Below, one piece after another: positions 5,678 to 12,750 of a stretch of DNA of 16,885 nt; position 1 is the stretch's first letter; each line of letters starts with the position of its first letter. Made by a program: the position numbers and the translations under genes. The notes under the pieces were generated by a model. The model did no database searches, was not told the DNA's origin, and saw only the letters and a list, made by a program, of their open reading frames with translations. Source of the DNA: Candidatus Saccharimonadota bacterium (GTDB taxonomy: Bacteria > Patescibacteriota > Saccharimonadia > Saccharimonadales > Saccharimonadaceae); contig JAUNQQ010000012.1 of assembly GCA_030536095.1 (NCBI GenBank), positions 1-16,885 of the forward strand, written 5' to 3'.

Positions 5678-7096
5678 TTATTCTTGATAATCATCATAAG
5701 TTACCATTAGCGCGCGCGAATCGAGCTGACGAAGGTTCTCGAGAGCAACCGTTACGACAATTAGTAATCCAGTTCCAGAAAGCGAAAGACCCAGAGGCGC
5801 GCCGGAAACGACTATGAAGATATAGTCGGTAATAAACGGGAGCATAGCGATTAAACCGAGAGAGAAAGACCCGAAGAGATTTAGATGATTAACGACGCCG
5901 GTTAGATATTTTGCGGTAGAATCACCGGGGCGAACACCTTCAATAAAACCTCCTTGCTTTTGAAGATTTTCGGCAATTTCATTGGTATCGAAGATAATTG
6001 CCGTATAGAAGTAGGTAAAGAGAACGACCAGAATAAAGTAGAGCGCGGGATAGATAAACCAGCGAGGTGTAATTCCGTCAGGATAGAGTGTAGAGAAATT
6101 ACTGGCAGAGGGCGCGGTAAAGATATTAGTCAGATTTTCACTCCAAGTATTATCCGGCGCGACGGCGGAGGCAACTTGACCGACAAGGGCGGGAAGCGAT
6201 AGGAATGAAGTAGCGAAGATAACAGGGATAACGCCTGCAGCAATGAGTTTTATGGGGAGAATGGACTTTATTCCGCCATAGCTCGTATTACCATGTACGC
6301 GCTTAGCGTAATTAATTGTGATAATGCGCTGAGATTCATTAAGCTTAATTAGGAAATAAATAACTATAATCAATGCAATTGCAAAACCAAGCAGGATCCA
6401 GAAAACATACGGATTAACCGGCAAAGTAAACCAGCCAAAAACATCTAACGAGCCATATGAAGTATCAAAGAGCTGAGTAGCGAGATTGCCAAAATTCGTT
6501 GGGAACTGAGAAATAATCGAGATTAGAATCAGAGTGGAAATTCCATTACCAATTCCCTGTTCGGTCATAAGTTCACCGAGCCACATCAGGATGATTGAAC
6601 CGGCAGTCATACAAGTTACAGAAAGAATCCAGTCAGCAGTTGTAATATTTAGATCAGTCGCAATGTTTGCAGAAGCGGTCTGGTAGAGAATATACATATA
6701 GGCAATAGACTGCATAATCGCAAGCGGAACGCTGAGGATACGCGTAGCCTGATTAATCTTCCGACGACCAGTCTCACCATCCTGTGACAATTCTTCAAGA
6801 GAGGGGATTGACTTAGAAAAAAGCTGGACGACGATGGAGGATGTAATGTAGGGAGAAATACCGACAAGCAGAATTGAGAAGCTAGTTAGGCCACCACCGG
6901 AGACGAGATTAAGGAAGCTACCGAAATCGGATTTTTCGAGCAAGTTCTCGACTGCTTCCTTAAATGTAGAAGCGTCACCCAGCGGAACGGGAATATGCGA
7001 CATAAACCGATAGACAATAATAAGACCCAAAATAATCATGATACGCTTTAGCATATCTTTATTCTTAAACGATCTGAAAATAGTTTTGAAATGCAT
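5678..7096 (-). CDS. secY: Protein translocase subunit SecY
   Basis: SecY is the channel of the Sec export machine, with ten membrane helices. The 472-residue product begins with a basic cytoplasmic segment (FRSFKNKDMLKRI) and a first helix ending in RFMSHIPVPL. It shows the plug-region loop FGSFLNLVSGGGLTSFSI, the conserved GISPYITSSIVVQL, and the cytoplasmic loop ELSQDGETGRRKINQATR. Later come LGELMTEQGIGNGIS, QGGFIEGVRPGDSTAKYL, and the C-terminal ALENLRQLDSR. Length is slightly above E. coli (443). GGAG lies 11 bases before ATG 7096, rather distant, with a promoter just upstream. Unlike the usual spc operon it is not preceded by rplO; its upstream neighbour is a divergent membrane-protein gene, and the sortase gene follows. 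Confidence 0.97.
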   Translation of the reverse strand: MHFKTIFRSFKNKDMLKRIMIILGLIIVYRFMSHIPVPLGDASTFKEAVENLLEKSDFGSFLNLVSGGGLTSFSILLVGISPYITSSIVVQLFSKSIPSLEELSQDGETGRRKINQATRILSVPLAIMQSIAYMYILYQTASANIATDLNITTADWILSVTCMTAGSIILMWLGELMTEQGIGNGISTLILISIISQFPTNFGNLATQLFDTSYGSLDVFGWFTLPVNPYVFWILLGFAIALIIVIYFLIKLNESQRIITINYAKRVHGNTSYGGIKSILPIKLIAAGVIPVIFATSFLSLPALVGQVASAVAPDNTWSENLTNIFTAPSASNFSTLYPDGITPRWFIYPALYFILVVLFTYFYTAIIFDTNEIAENLQKQGGFIEGVRPGDSTAKYLTGVVNHLNLFGSFSLGLIAMLPFITDYIFIVVSGAPLGLSLSGTGLLIVVTVALENLRQLDSRALMVTYDDYQE

Positions 7097-7123
7097 CTGA
7101 TAATTAACTCCGTTTCTTCAATC

Positions 7124-7152
7124 ATGATAGCATATGGTAGAGGAAAAAGCAA
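7124..7152 (-). promoter_or_regulatory. Promoter of secY-sortase (extended -10)
   Basis: On the minus strand TTGCTT (7152-7147), 17 bases, then TATCAT (7129-7124) preceded by TGC. The -35 match is weak, but the TGn extension and spacing are good. The start would be near 7117, giving a 21-base leader that contains the GGAG site. The promoter shares a 130-base gap with the divergent promoter for the plus-strand gene at 7227. Confidence 0.65.
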
Positions 7153-7192
7153 TGGGAAAATTAAGAAAATTTGCTTAGAAAATTTCGTTATT

Positions 7193-7219
7193 TTGAAAAA
7201 TTGGAAAGTTTGGTATAAT
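7193..7219 (+). promoter_or_regulatory. Promoter placing transcription start at the ATG of the 7227 gene
   Basis: TATAAT at 7214-7219 is preceded by TGG (TGGTATAAT). Normal spacing puts the start at 7226-7227, which is the first base of the ATG or the one before it. TTGAAA at 7193-7198 is the best -35 but with a short 15-base spacer, so the extended -10 probably carries most of the activity. No ribosome binding site exists upstream. Confidence 0.72.
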
Positions 7220-7226
7220 AAATAGG

Positions 7227-8669
7227 ATGAAAGAAAACGTGCTTTCGAGAAAATATTTTTTGTATCGGCATCGGTTTGGAATTGGTTATACAATATTATT
7301 GCTTTTATTTGCGGGATTATTGTTTTTTCTGCCGCTAATTTCACCAAATGGACTGAGTCAAGCAGAGATGGATTCGACAGTCACTTCGGCGCAACTTTCG
7401 ATGGAGTCGATTAGTAATGGTGAAATAATTGATCTCCCGTATCATTTATTACAGAAAGTCTCAGTAGAACTGATTGGCTTAACGCCTTATGCGATTAAGC
7501 TGCCGTCGATGATTATTGGACTGATTTTAGGAATATTGCTGATTTTACTACTGAATCGCTGGTTTAAAAATAACGTGGCGATTTTGGCAAGCATTTTGAC
7601 CGTATTATCAACGCCGTTTCTTTATTTGGCGGGGTCGGGAACGCCGCTAATTATGATTGTGTTCTGGCCGACGCTGTTATTATGGTTAGGAAGTAAGATT
7701 CAGGGTGAACAAAAACCGCGAATTTCATACTGTTTTTATTTTATTTTTGCAATGATTTTATCGATTTTTACGCCATATATAATGTACTTAGTGGTGATTA
7801 TTGGGATTTACGTTTTACTACATCCGCATCTTCGGTGGGCCGTGAAAAATCTGCCGCGGATACCGTTTATTATTGCATGCATGATTGGAGCGGCGGGAGT
7901 AGGACTGATGACTTATACGATTTTAAGAAATCCAGCAACGGGGACGGAGTTGCTATTTATGGATGAATTTTCGGCGCATAAATTCTTAGAAAATCTCGAA
8001 AGGGGATTTTTGCCGTTTATTTCGTGGTCGGGAAATGTGGAATCAACCTTACTTTCGCCAATGATTGGGTTAGCCTCAATCGCATTAGCATTGACAGGGT
8101 TAATCTCAACGGCGAAGGGATTTTTTGCGAGTAGAAATTCGATTGCGACAATGATACTATTATTTAATTTATTAATAACAGGGATGAATCCGGATATGGC
8201 AATTCTAGTTTTGTTGCCGCTTTCTATCTTGACAGCACACGGAATTCGTTATATCGTTGACCAATGGTATGGACTTTTCCCCGAAAATCCCTATGCAAGA
8301 TTTTTTGGAATTTTGCCGATTGGGCTTTTTATTGGGGTTATGGTCGTTTCTAGTTCGTTGCATTATATTTATGGTTATCGTTATAATCCAGCGGTAGCGA
8401 ATGAATTCAATAATGATCTGGAGTTAATCTATGAAAGCATTCCAGATGGGACGACAATGATTGCGAGTGATGAAAAAATGTATGATTTTTATAAGATAAT
8501 TGAGGCGAAGACAGAATATAAGATAGTGCGAAGCAGGAGAGAAACAAAAGAAACAGAGGTGGCGAGTCTGCGGAAATTGGAGAATGCTAATGGATATTCG
8601 CTAGAGAAGATTATTGTTTCACCTAAATCTTATGATGCGGATAGGATTTACCTCTATAAAAAAATGTGA
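7227..8669 (+). CDS. Polytopic membrane protein, GT-C (ArnT/PMT)-like glycosyltransferase
   Basis: The 480-residue product has a short basic N-terminus, a first membrane helix at about 19-39, an outside loop, roughly ten further hydrophobic segments, and a soluble C-terminal domain from about residue 388. The layout resembles GT-C glycosyltransferases of the ArnT/PMT type. These use lipid-phosphate sugar donors and keep an acidic motif after helix 1, here GLSQAEMDS with Glu47 and Asp49. The segment LIGLTPYAIKLPSMIIGLIL (82-101) matches the family pattern around 'lfGls.faaRLpsal.G'. A sugar transfer on the outer membrane face is therefore inferred, with substrate unknown. It is transcribed divergently from secY and has no ribosome site; the mRNA is predicted to begin at the ATG. 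It ends in TGA at 8667-8669, inside the next gene's promoter. Confidence 0.72.
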   Translation: MKENVLSRKYFLYRHRFGIGYTILLLLFAGLLFFLPLISPNGLSQAEMDSTVTSAQLSMESISNGEIIDLPYHLLQKVSVELIGLTPYAIKLPSMIIGLILGILLILLLNRWFKNNVAILASILTVLSTPFLYLAGSGTPLIMIVFWPTLLLWLGSKIQGEQKPRISYCFYFIFAMILSIFTPYIMYLVVIIGIYVLLHPHLRWAVKNLPRIPFIIACMIGAAGVGLMTYTILRNPATGTELLFMDEFSAHKFLENLERGFLPFISWSGNVESTLLSPMIGLASIALALTGLISTAKGFFASRNSIATMILLFNLLITGMNPDMAILVLLPLSILTAHGIRYIVDQWYGLFPENPYARFFGILPIGLFIGVMVVSSSLHYIYGYRYNPAVANEFNNDLELIYESIPDGTTMIASDEKMYDFYKIIEAKTEYKIVRSRRETKETEVASLRKLENANGYSLEKIIVSPKSYDADRIYLYKKM

Positions 8670-8675
8670 TATAAT
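8647..8675 (+). promoter_or_regulatory. Promoter of the DHH gene overlapping the upstream stop codon
   Basis: TTTACC (8647-8652), 17 bases, then TATAAT (8670-8675) preceded by TGA (8667-8669). That TGA is at once the stop codon of the GT-C-like gene and the -10 extension. The start is predicted at 8682, one base before ATG 8683, so this mRNA should be leaderless. Confidence 0.72.
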
Positions 8676-8682
8676 CTTGGGT

Positions 8683-9675
8683 ATGTATGATAGTTTTCGG
8701 GAGTTTTTAGAGGGAAAGAAAAAGATTGCGATTATTCAGGCGGAAAATCCAGATGGGGATTCGCTGGGTTCTGCCTTAGCGCTGGAGGGGATTTTGGCGG
8801 ACTATGAAGTTTCGCTCTATTGTCCGGTTCAGATTCCAACTTATATGAGGTATTTTGACGGATGGGGGAGAGTGACGGCGGAGTTTGATTTTTTGGCGGA
8901 TGGATATATTATTGTTGATACGGCGTCAAATATATTATTGTCAAAATTACTAGAGGATAGTGCAATCCGGAAGAGATTATATAATGCACCAGTATTCGTA
9001 CTTGATCATCATGAGTCAGAAGACGATTTAGAGTTTTCGCATATGGGACTAATTCAAGAATTGCCGGCGTGTTGCTCGCTGATTTTACGAATAGCGAAGG
9101 AACTCGAAATGCTGGAGAAGGCAGACAAAAGCGTTTATGAATATTTGTATTATGGAATTTTATCTGATACGCTAGGACTGACGACGGCGACGACTGGTGC
9201 GAAAACTTTTATGGAGATAGGGGAATTGGTGGAGCGAGGTGAGCTCGAAGTGGATAAGCTAGAGGAAAAACGGCGACAATTTTCAAAAAAATCAGAGCGT
9301 ATTTTTAAGTATAAGGCCGACCTGATTCAACATACGGAGTTTTTCTTAGACGGAAAACTGGCGGCAATACATATTCCCTGGGAAGAAATCCATGAGTTTT
9401 CTAATGAATATAACCCGAATGCGCTGATCATGGAAGAGCTCAGAATGGTGGCCGGAGTAGAGGTAGCACTGGCGGTAAAAACTTATCCGGATGGACGGGT
9501 AACGGGGAAAATTCGGACGACAGAGCCGATTGCGCAAGAGATTGCGGAGTTTTATGGTGGGGGTGGGCATCCGTATGCGGCGGGATTTCGGACATACGAT
9601 GTAGAATATGAGGAAGTCGTGAGAGAGGTGATTGAGGTAATAGACAAATTAGGTAAAAAAATAATAGCCTCCTAG
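8683..9675 (+). CDS. DHH/DHHA1 family phosphoesterase (NrnA/RecJ-like)
   Basis: The 330-residue product has an N-terminal DHH domain with NPDGDSLGS (22-30), a second-motif Asp79 in IIVDTASN, and the signature LDHHES at 107-112. The DHHA1 domain follows, with GGGGHPYAAGF at 292-302. Members hydrolyse phosphodiesters in short RNA or DNA, cyclic dinucleotides or pAp using two metal ions. In motif I the usual His before xNPDGD is Ala20, so one metal ligand is missing; activity or substrate may differ from NrnA. The frame reaches back to 8614, but I chose ATG 8683 because conserved sequence begins just after it and the promoter would lie inside a longer gene. There is no ribosome site. The TAG stop falls in the terminator hairpin. 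Confidence 0.88.
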   Translation: MYDSFREFLEGKKKIAIIQAENPDGDSLGSALALEGILADYEVSLYCPVQIPTYMRYFDGWGRVTAEFDFLADGYIIVDTASNILLSKLLEDSAIRKRLYNAPVFVLDHHESEDDLEFSHMGLIQELPACCSLILRIAKELEMLEKADKSVYEYLYYGILSDTLGLTTATTGAKTFMEIGELVERGELEVDKLEEKRRQFSKKSERIFKYKADLIQHTEFFLDGKLAAIHIPWEEIHEFSNEYNPNALIMEELRMVAGVEVALAVKTYPDGRVTGKIRTTEPIAQEIAEFYGGGGHPYAAGFRTYDVEYEEVVREVIEVIDKLGKKIIAS

Positions 9676-9690
9676 GCTATTATTTTATTT
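9655..9690. terminator. Bidirectional terminator between the DHH gene and rpsP
   Basis: A perfect 10-bp stem (AATAATAGCC, 9660-9669; GGCTATTATT, 9675-9684) closes a five-base loop. A T-rich run follows on the plus strand (9683-9690), and an A-run precedes it (9655-9661), which is a T-run on the minus strand. It can end transcripts of the convergent DHH gene and rpsP. The stop codon at 9673-9675 lies across the loop and first stem base. Confidence 0.88.
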
Positions 9691-9717
9691 CCTGCTATTT
9701 CTTGTCGCTAGATTGGA

Positions 9718-10074
9718 TTATTCCTCAGCGGAAGTTTCCGTGGTCTCAGCTGATTCTTCCTTTGGCTGATTCTTTCGTAGCTTATCGGCGTGTTTTGCGA
9801 CAGCGTGCTTCTCGGCGCGATCCTTATACCAGGCAGGAAGCTTAATCTTATTTTTCTTAAAGATATAAGCGGCCCGCGAAGACGGCTGAGCGCCATGCTC
9901 AAGATAGAAATTAATCTTTTCGACATCTAGGGTCGTTTCTTTAGTATGGGGGTTGTAGTGACCAACTTCCGCCACGACACGCCCAGAGAGGGGATGACGC
10001 TGCGATTCTTGGACGACTATCCGGTACGTAGGATAATGCGTCCGGCCATTACGTTGCATGCGAATTGCTAGCAT
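9718..10074 (-). CDS. rpsP: 30S ribosomal protein S16 (bS16)
   Basis: bS16 binds the 5' domain of 16S rRNA and helps 30S assembly. The 118-residue product starts MLAIRMQRNGRTHYPTYRIV and continues SGRVVAEVGHYNPHTKE, both standard S16 segments, then INFYLEHGAQPSSRAAYIFK. The core is about 80-90 residues; the rest is an Arg/Lys/His-rich stretch and an acidic tail of Glu, Ala, Ser and Thr. GGAG is four bases before ATG 10074. In many bacteria rpsP is followed by rimM, trmD and rplS, but here it stands alone, with its own promoter and a terminator 33 bases beyond the stop. Confidence 0.96.
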   Translation of the reverse strand: MLAIRMQRNGRTHYPTYRIVVQESQRHPLSGRVVAEVGHYNPHTKETTLDVEKINFYLEHGAQPSSRAAYIFKKNKIKLPAWYKDRAEKHAVAKHADKLRKNQPKEESAETTETSAEE

Positions 10075-10101
10075 AGTTCTCCTTTAATTATTATCTTCCC
10101 T

Positions 10102-10130
10102 ATTTTAGCACAGATGCAGAAAAAAGTCCA
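10102..10130 (-). promoter_or_regulatory. Promoter of rpsP (extended -10)
   Basis: On the minus strand TGGACT (10130-10125), 17 bases, then TAAAAT (10107-10102) preceded by TGC. The start is predicted near 10095, giving a leader of about 20 bases that contains the AAAGGAG site. It lies immediately after the purB terminator. Confidence 0.75.
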
Positions 10131-10135
10131 GAGTA

Positions 10136-10165
10136 AAATTAAAAACGCCCCACTTTTGTGGGGCG
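10136..10165 (-). terminator. Rho-independent terminator of purB
   Basis: An 8-bp perfect GC-rich stem (CGCCCCAC, 10146-10153; GTGGGGCG, 10158-10165) closes a four-base loop. On the minus strand it is followed by TTTTTAATTT. It lies 15 bases past the purB stop. The direction is fixed because only this side has a T-run. Confidence 0.92.
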
Positions 10166-10180
10166 CTGAGTGAGCAAGAA

Positions 10181-11641
10181 TTACAATCGAGAAGCGCCCT
10201 CGCCAATATCGATATAATCAATGGCGGCGTTGGCAAGTTTTTCGGAGAGTCCGATGTATTCGCTTGGATATTTTATTAAATCGAAAAGATGATTATAATC
10301 GTCATCGGACAATTCCGGCTGTTCACCAATGAAATGAATAAGCATTTCGCGACTAACATCTTTTCCGCGAGTAAATTCCTTCAGACGATCATAAGCGTCA
10401 GTAACACCACGAGCACGAAGAACGGTCTGAATGGCCTCGGCGTAAACTTCGGGATGCCGACAGAGATCGCGCATTACCACAGTGTGATTAACTTCAATTC
10501 TCTTTAGGCCTTTATAGGTCTGATCGAGAACTTGGACGGCATAACCAAAGACCATGCCGAGATTACGAAGTAGCGAAGAGTCGGAAAGGTCGCGTTGCAT
10601 ACGGCTGCGTGGAAGCTCATCGGCGATAGCATTACAGAGGCCAGTCAGAAGTTTTATATTACTCTCGCTGTTTTCGAAGGTAATGGGATTTACCTTATGT
10701 GGCATCGTAGAAGAACCAACCTCTGTGGCGACGACTTTCTGGGTGAGATACTCGCGGCTAATATAGCTCCACATATCTTGGTCGAGATCGCGAATGATTT
10801 GCATCATAAGCTTTAGCTCGTTCAGCAGACGCGCGATATAATCGTGAGGCTCGATTTGAGTCGTATAGAAAAGCGGATGCAAATCGGGATGAAGCGAACA
10901 GATGAAATCATTCGAGATGGACCCCCACTGTTTATGGGGGAAAGCGGACAAAGCGGCGACATAATTGCCGGAAGCACCGTTAAACTTACCATAGACTTTT
11001 ACATCCTTAAAGTTTTCGCGCTGCAACTTCAGGCGGAAATAGAAGATACTCATTTCCTTGCCAAAAGTAGTGGGAGTGGCGGGTTGGCCGTGGGTATGGG
11101 AAAGCATGGCAGTATGAGCTTCTTCGGCGGCAAGTTCGCGTAGGGCGAAGAGGACTCGGTGAACTTTTTTGCAGATAAGTTCTTTTCCCTGAATCAGCAT
11201 TAAGCCATAAGCGAGATTAGTAATGTCTTCGCTAGTACAACAGATATGGACAAAACTCCTCAGGGTGCCTAAGCCAGCATTTTCAAGCTTTTTAGCGACA
11301 AATAGCTCGCAGGCTTTCACATCATGATTCGTGGTTCGTTCAATATCCTTAACGAGTTTGGCGTCGTCATAAGAGAATTGCTCATGGATATTATCGAGGA
11401 AAGCTCCGACCTGATTGACTCCGCCAAATTCTTCGATTTGTGCGCAAGCAAGTTCAGGCAGGGCATAATCTCCGAGCCAGAACTTGAGCCATGAGACCTC
11501 GACATAGACGCGATGCTTAATCAGCGCATATTCAGAAAAAATGTCTGATAATTCATCTGCAACTTGCGAATAGCGACCGTCAAGCGGACAAAGCGCGGTC
11601 AGCGGGTCGAACAAACGGCGAGTAGTTTCATTCTTACTCAT
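10181..11641 (-). CDS. purB: Adenylosuccinate lyase
   Basis: PurB cleaves adenylosuccinate to AMP and fumarate, and SAICAR to AICAR. The 486-residue product belongs to the fumarase/aspartase superfamily and resembles the long E. coli-type PurB. It shows CPLDGRYS at about 18-25, TSEDITN (136-142), SHTHGQPATPTTFGKE with the catalytic His region (181-196), and the flexible-loop signature SSTMPHKVNPI (310-320). No other purine genes are in the window. In organisms with reduced purine synthesis, PurB with PurA still makes AMP from IMP, so salvage is a reasonable but unproven role. GGAGG lies nine bases before ATG 11641. The leader holds a stem-loop, and the gene has its own promoter and terminator. 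Confidence 0.97.
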   Translation of the reverse strand: MSKNETTRRLFDPLTALCPLDGRYSQVADELSDIFSEYALIKHRVYVEVSWLKFWLGDYALPELACAQIEEFGGVNQVGAFLDNIHEQFSYDDAKLVKDIERTTNHDVKACELFVAKKLENAGLGTLRSFVHICCTSEDITNLAYGLMLIQGKELICKKVHRVLFALRELAAEEAHTAMLSHTHGQPATPTTFGKEMSIFYFRLKLQRENFKDVKVYGKFNGASGNYVAALSAFPHKQWGSISNDFICSLHPDLHPLFYTTQIEPHDYIARLLNELKLMMQIIRDLDQDMWSYISREYLTQKVVATEVGSSTMPHKVNPITFENSESNIKLLTGLCNAIADELPRSRMQRDLSDSSLLRNLGMVFGYAVQVLDQTYKGLKRIEVNHTVVMRDLCRHPEVYAEAIQTVLRARGVTDAYDRLKEFTRGKDVSREMLIHFIGEQPELSDDDYNHLFDLIKYPSEYIGLSEKLANAAIDYIDIGEGASRL

Positions 11642-11666
11642 GTTAAGGTACCTCCATTGGAAACTA

Positions 11667-11688
11667 GTAGCATCCGAATTGATGCTAC
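11667..11688 (-). promoter_or_regulatory. Stem-loop at the 5' end of the purB leader
   Basis: GTAGCATC (11688-11681 on the minus strand) pairs perfectly with GATGCTAC (11674-11667) around a six-base loop. With transcription starting near 11692, the hairpin begins about four bases from the mRNA 5' end and ends 11 bases before the GGAGG site. No T-run follows, so it is not a terminator. It may stabilise the mRNA or bind a regulator; as DNA it could also be an operator. Confidence 0.6.
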
Positions 11689-11698
11689 AACTGCATTT

Positions 11699-11726
11699 AT
11701 TATCTCATAAAATTAGAAAAAGTCAA
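11699..11726 (-). promoter_or_regulatory. Promoter of purB (extended -10)
   Basis: On the minus strand TTGACT (11726-11721), 16 bases, then GATAAT (11704-11699) preceded by TGA. The -35 box begins only four bases after the stop of the second FemX gene. No terminator separates them, so readthrough from the envelope operon into purB is also possible. Confidence 0.78.
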
Positions 11727-11730
11727 GACA

Positions 11731-12750
11731 TTAGACGTGACGAATCTTACGGCGGAGAGTTTCAACAAGCCAAGTTTTAAGATATTTTATAGGACTGATT
11801 ACCAAATCGTGGGCGGGAAGATATTTCAATTCATCAACACCAAAGCCGCGCTTAAACTGGGAAACACCATAAAAGCGATGGTTCGTTTCGTTTTCGCCGA
11901 CGATGCCCCAGAGAGAATAACGCTTAATCCCGCGCGCCCTAGCGTCACGCATAGCTTCCATATGAAGCAGGGGTGCACCGGAAAGTTTAGTGCCAAGTTC
12001 GGAGGAGACACCATAATGATAAGAAGCTTCATTACCATAAAATATCATAAAGTTTTCGGCAAGGATTTCACCATCTTTTTTGGCAATGTAAAGAACGGCC
12101 TCGTCGTTTTTAGCGAAAGCAGTAAATTGCTTTATGAGAAAATCTTCGGAGAAGGCGTAAAAATCGTGGCGCTTAGCGGTTTGAAGTTCGATTTCATAGA
12201 AAGTATGGATATCCTTCGGATTGGTAGATTTTTCAATGGTGATATTATTTTTTGCGCCTTTTCGCAGAGCGCGACGGAGACGCTGACGCATCCCCTTCAT
12301 AATATCTTCTTCAGATTTTGTCAAATCGAGAATACCAGCATATTCGACCGAAAGATACATCGGGGCTTTTTTAAGATGAAGAATTTTTTCAAAGAGATTT
12401 TTTGCATCGTCAGATAGCTCGAGTTGGGGACGGACACGGACAAAAACGCAGCGATGATTTTTTGCCTGGAGTTTCATATCTTCAAAAAGAGCGCGGACTT
12501 CTACAAGCTCATTCCAATCTAAGATCGGGCCACCGGCAATGGCGAGATGACGACCACGCTTAGCGTTTTCAACTACGCCAGCATAAACGGCGATAATTTT
12601 TCCCTGCTTTTTTATGCCGCGGCGAACGATTTCATTGCCGCGGCTTTTATGAAACTCATAAAAGTCCCAGGACTGTAGAAAGTTTGCTTCGGCATGAGCT
12701 TTTACAAAATCATCCCACTCGGATTTACTTTTTATATCTATAACTTTCAT
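11731..12750 (-). CDS. FemAB-family aminoacyltransferase, second copy
   Basis: This 339-residue protein belongs to the FemABX family, which moves amino acids from charged tRNA to the peptide of a peptidoglycan precursor to build cross-bridges. Two GNAT-like halves are suggested: an N-terminal part with FLQSWDFYEFHKSRGNE (24-40), and family segments MRQRLRRALRKG (154-165) and KRYSLWGI (276-283). The C-terminal hallmark NHRFYGVSQFKRGFG is at 290-304. I chose ATG 12750 over the ATG at 12762 because GGAG lies six bases before it and it overlaps the upstream stop by exactly four bases (ATGA). It is clearly related to the preceding gene but diverged, as expected if each adds a different residue. 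It is the last gene of the five-gene cluster. Confidence 0.88.
   Translation of the reverse strand: MKVIDIKSKSEWDDFVKAHAEANFLQSWDFYEFHKSRGNEIVRRGIKKQGKIIAVYAGVVENAKRGRHLAIAGGPILDWNELVEVRALFEDMKLQAKNHRCVFVRVRPQLELSDDAKNLFEKILHLKKAPMYLSVEYAGILDLTKSEEDIMKGMRQRLRRALRKGAKNNITIEKSTNPKDIHTFYEIELQTAKRHDFYAFSEDFLIKQFTAFAKNDEAVLYIAKKDGEILAENFMIFYGNEASYHYGVSSELGTKLSGAPLLHMEAMRDARARGIKRYSLWGIVGENETNHRFYGVSQFKRGFGVDELKYLPAHDLVISPIKYLKTWLVETLRRKIRHV

Noticed and set aside
7048..7347. 99-codon minus-strand open frame spanning the secY promoter region
   Set aside because: It would overlap secY and run antisense to the GT-C-like gene across two promoters; no ribosome site or motif.
8614..8682. Longer N-terminus for the DHH protein
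   Set aside because: It would place the promoter inside the coding region and overlap the upstream gene in another frame; family similarity begins after ATG 8683.
11737..12417. 226-codon plus-strand open frame
   Set aside because: Antisense to the second FemX gene; composition and lack of motifs mark it as a shadow frame.
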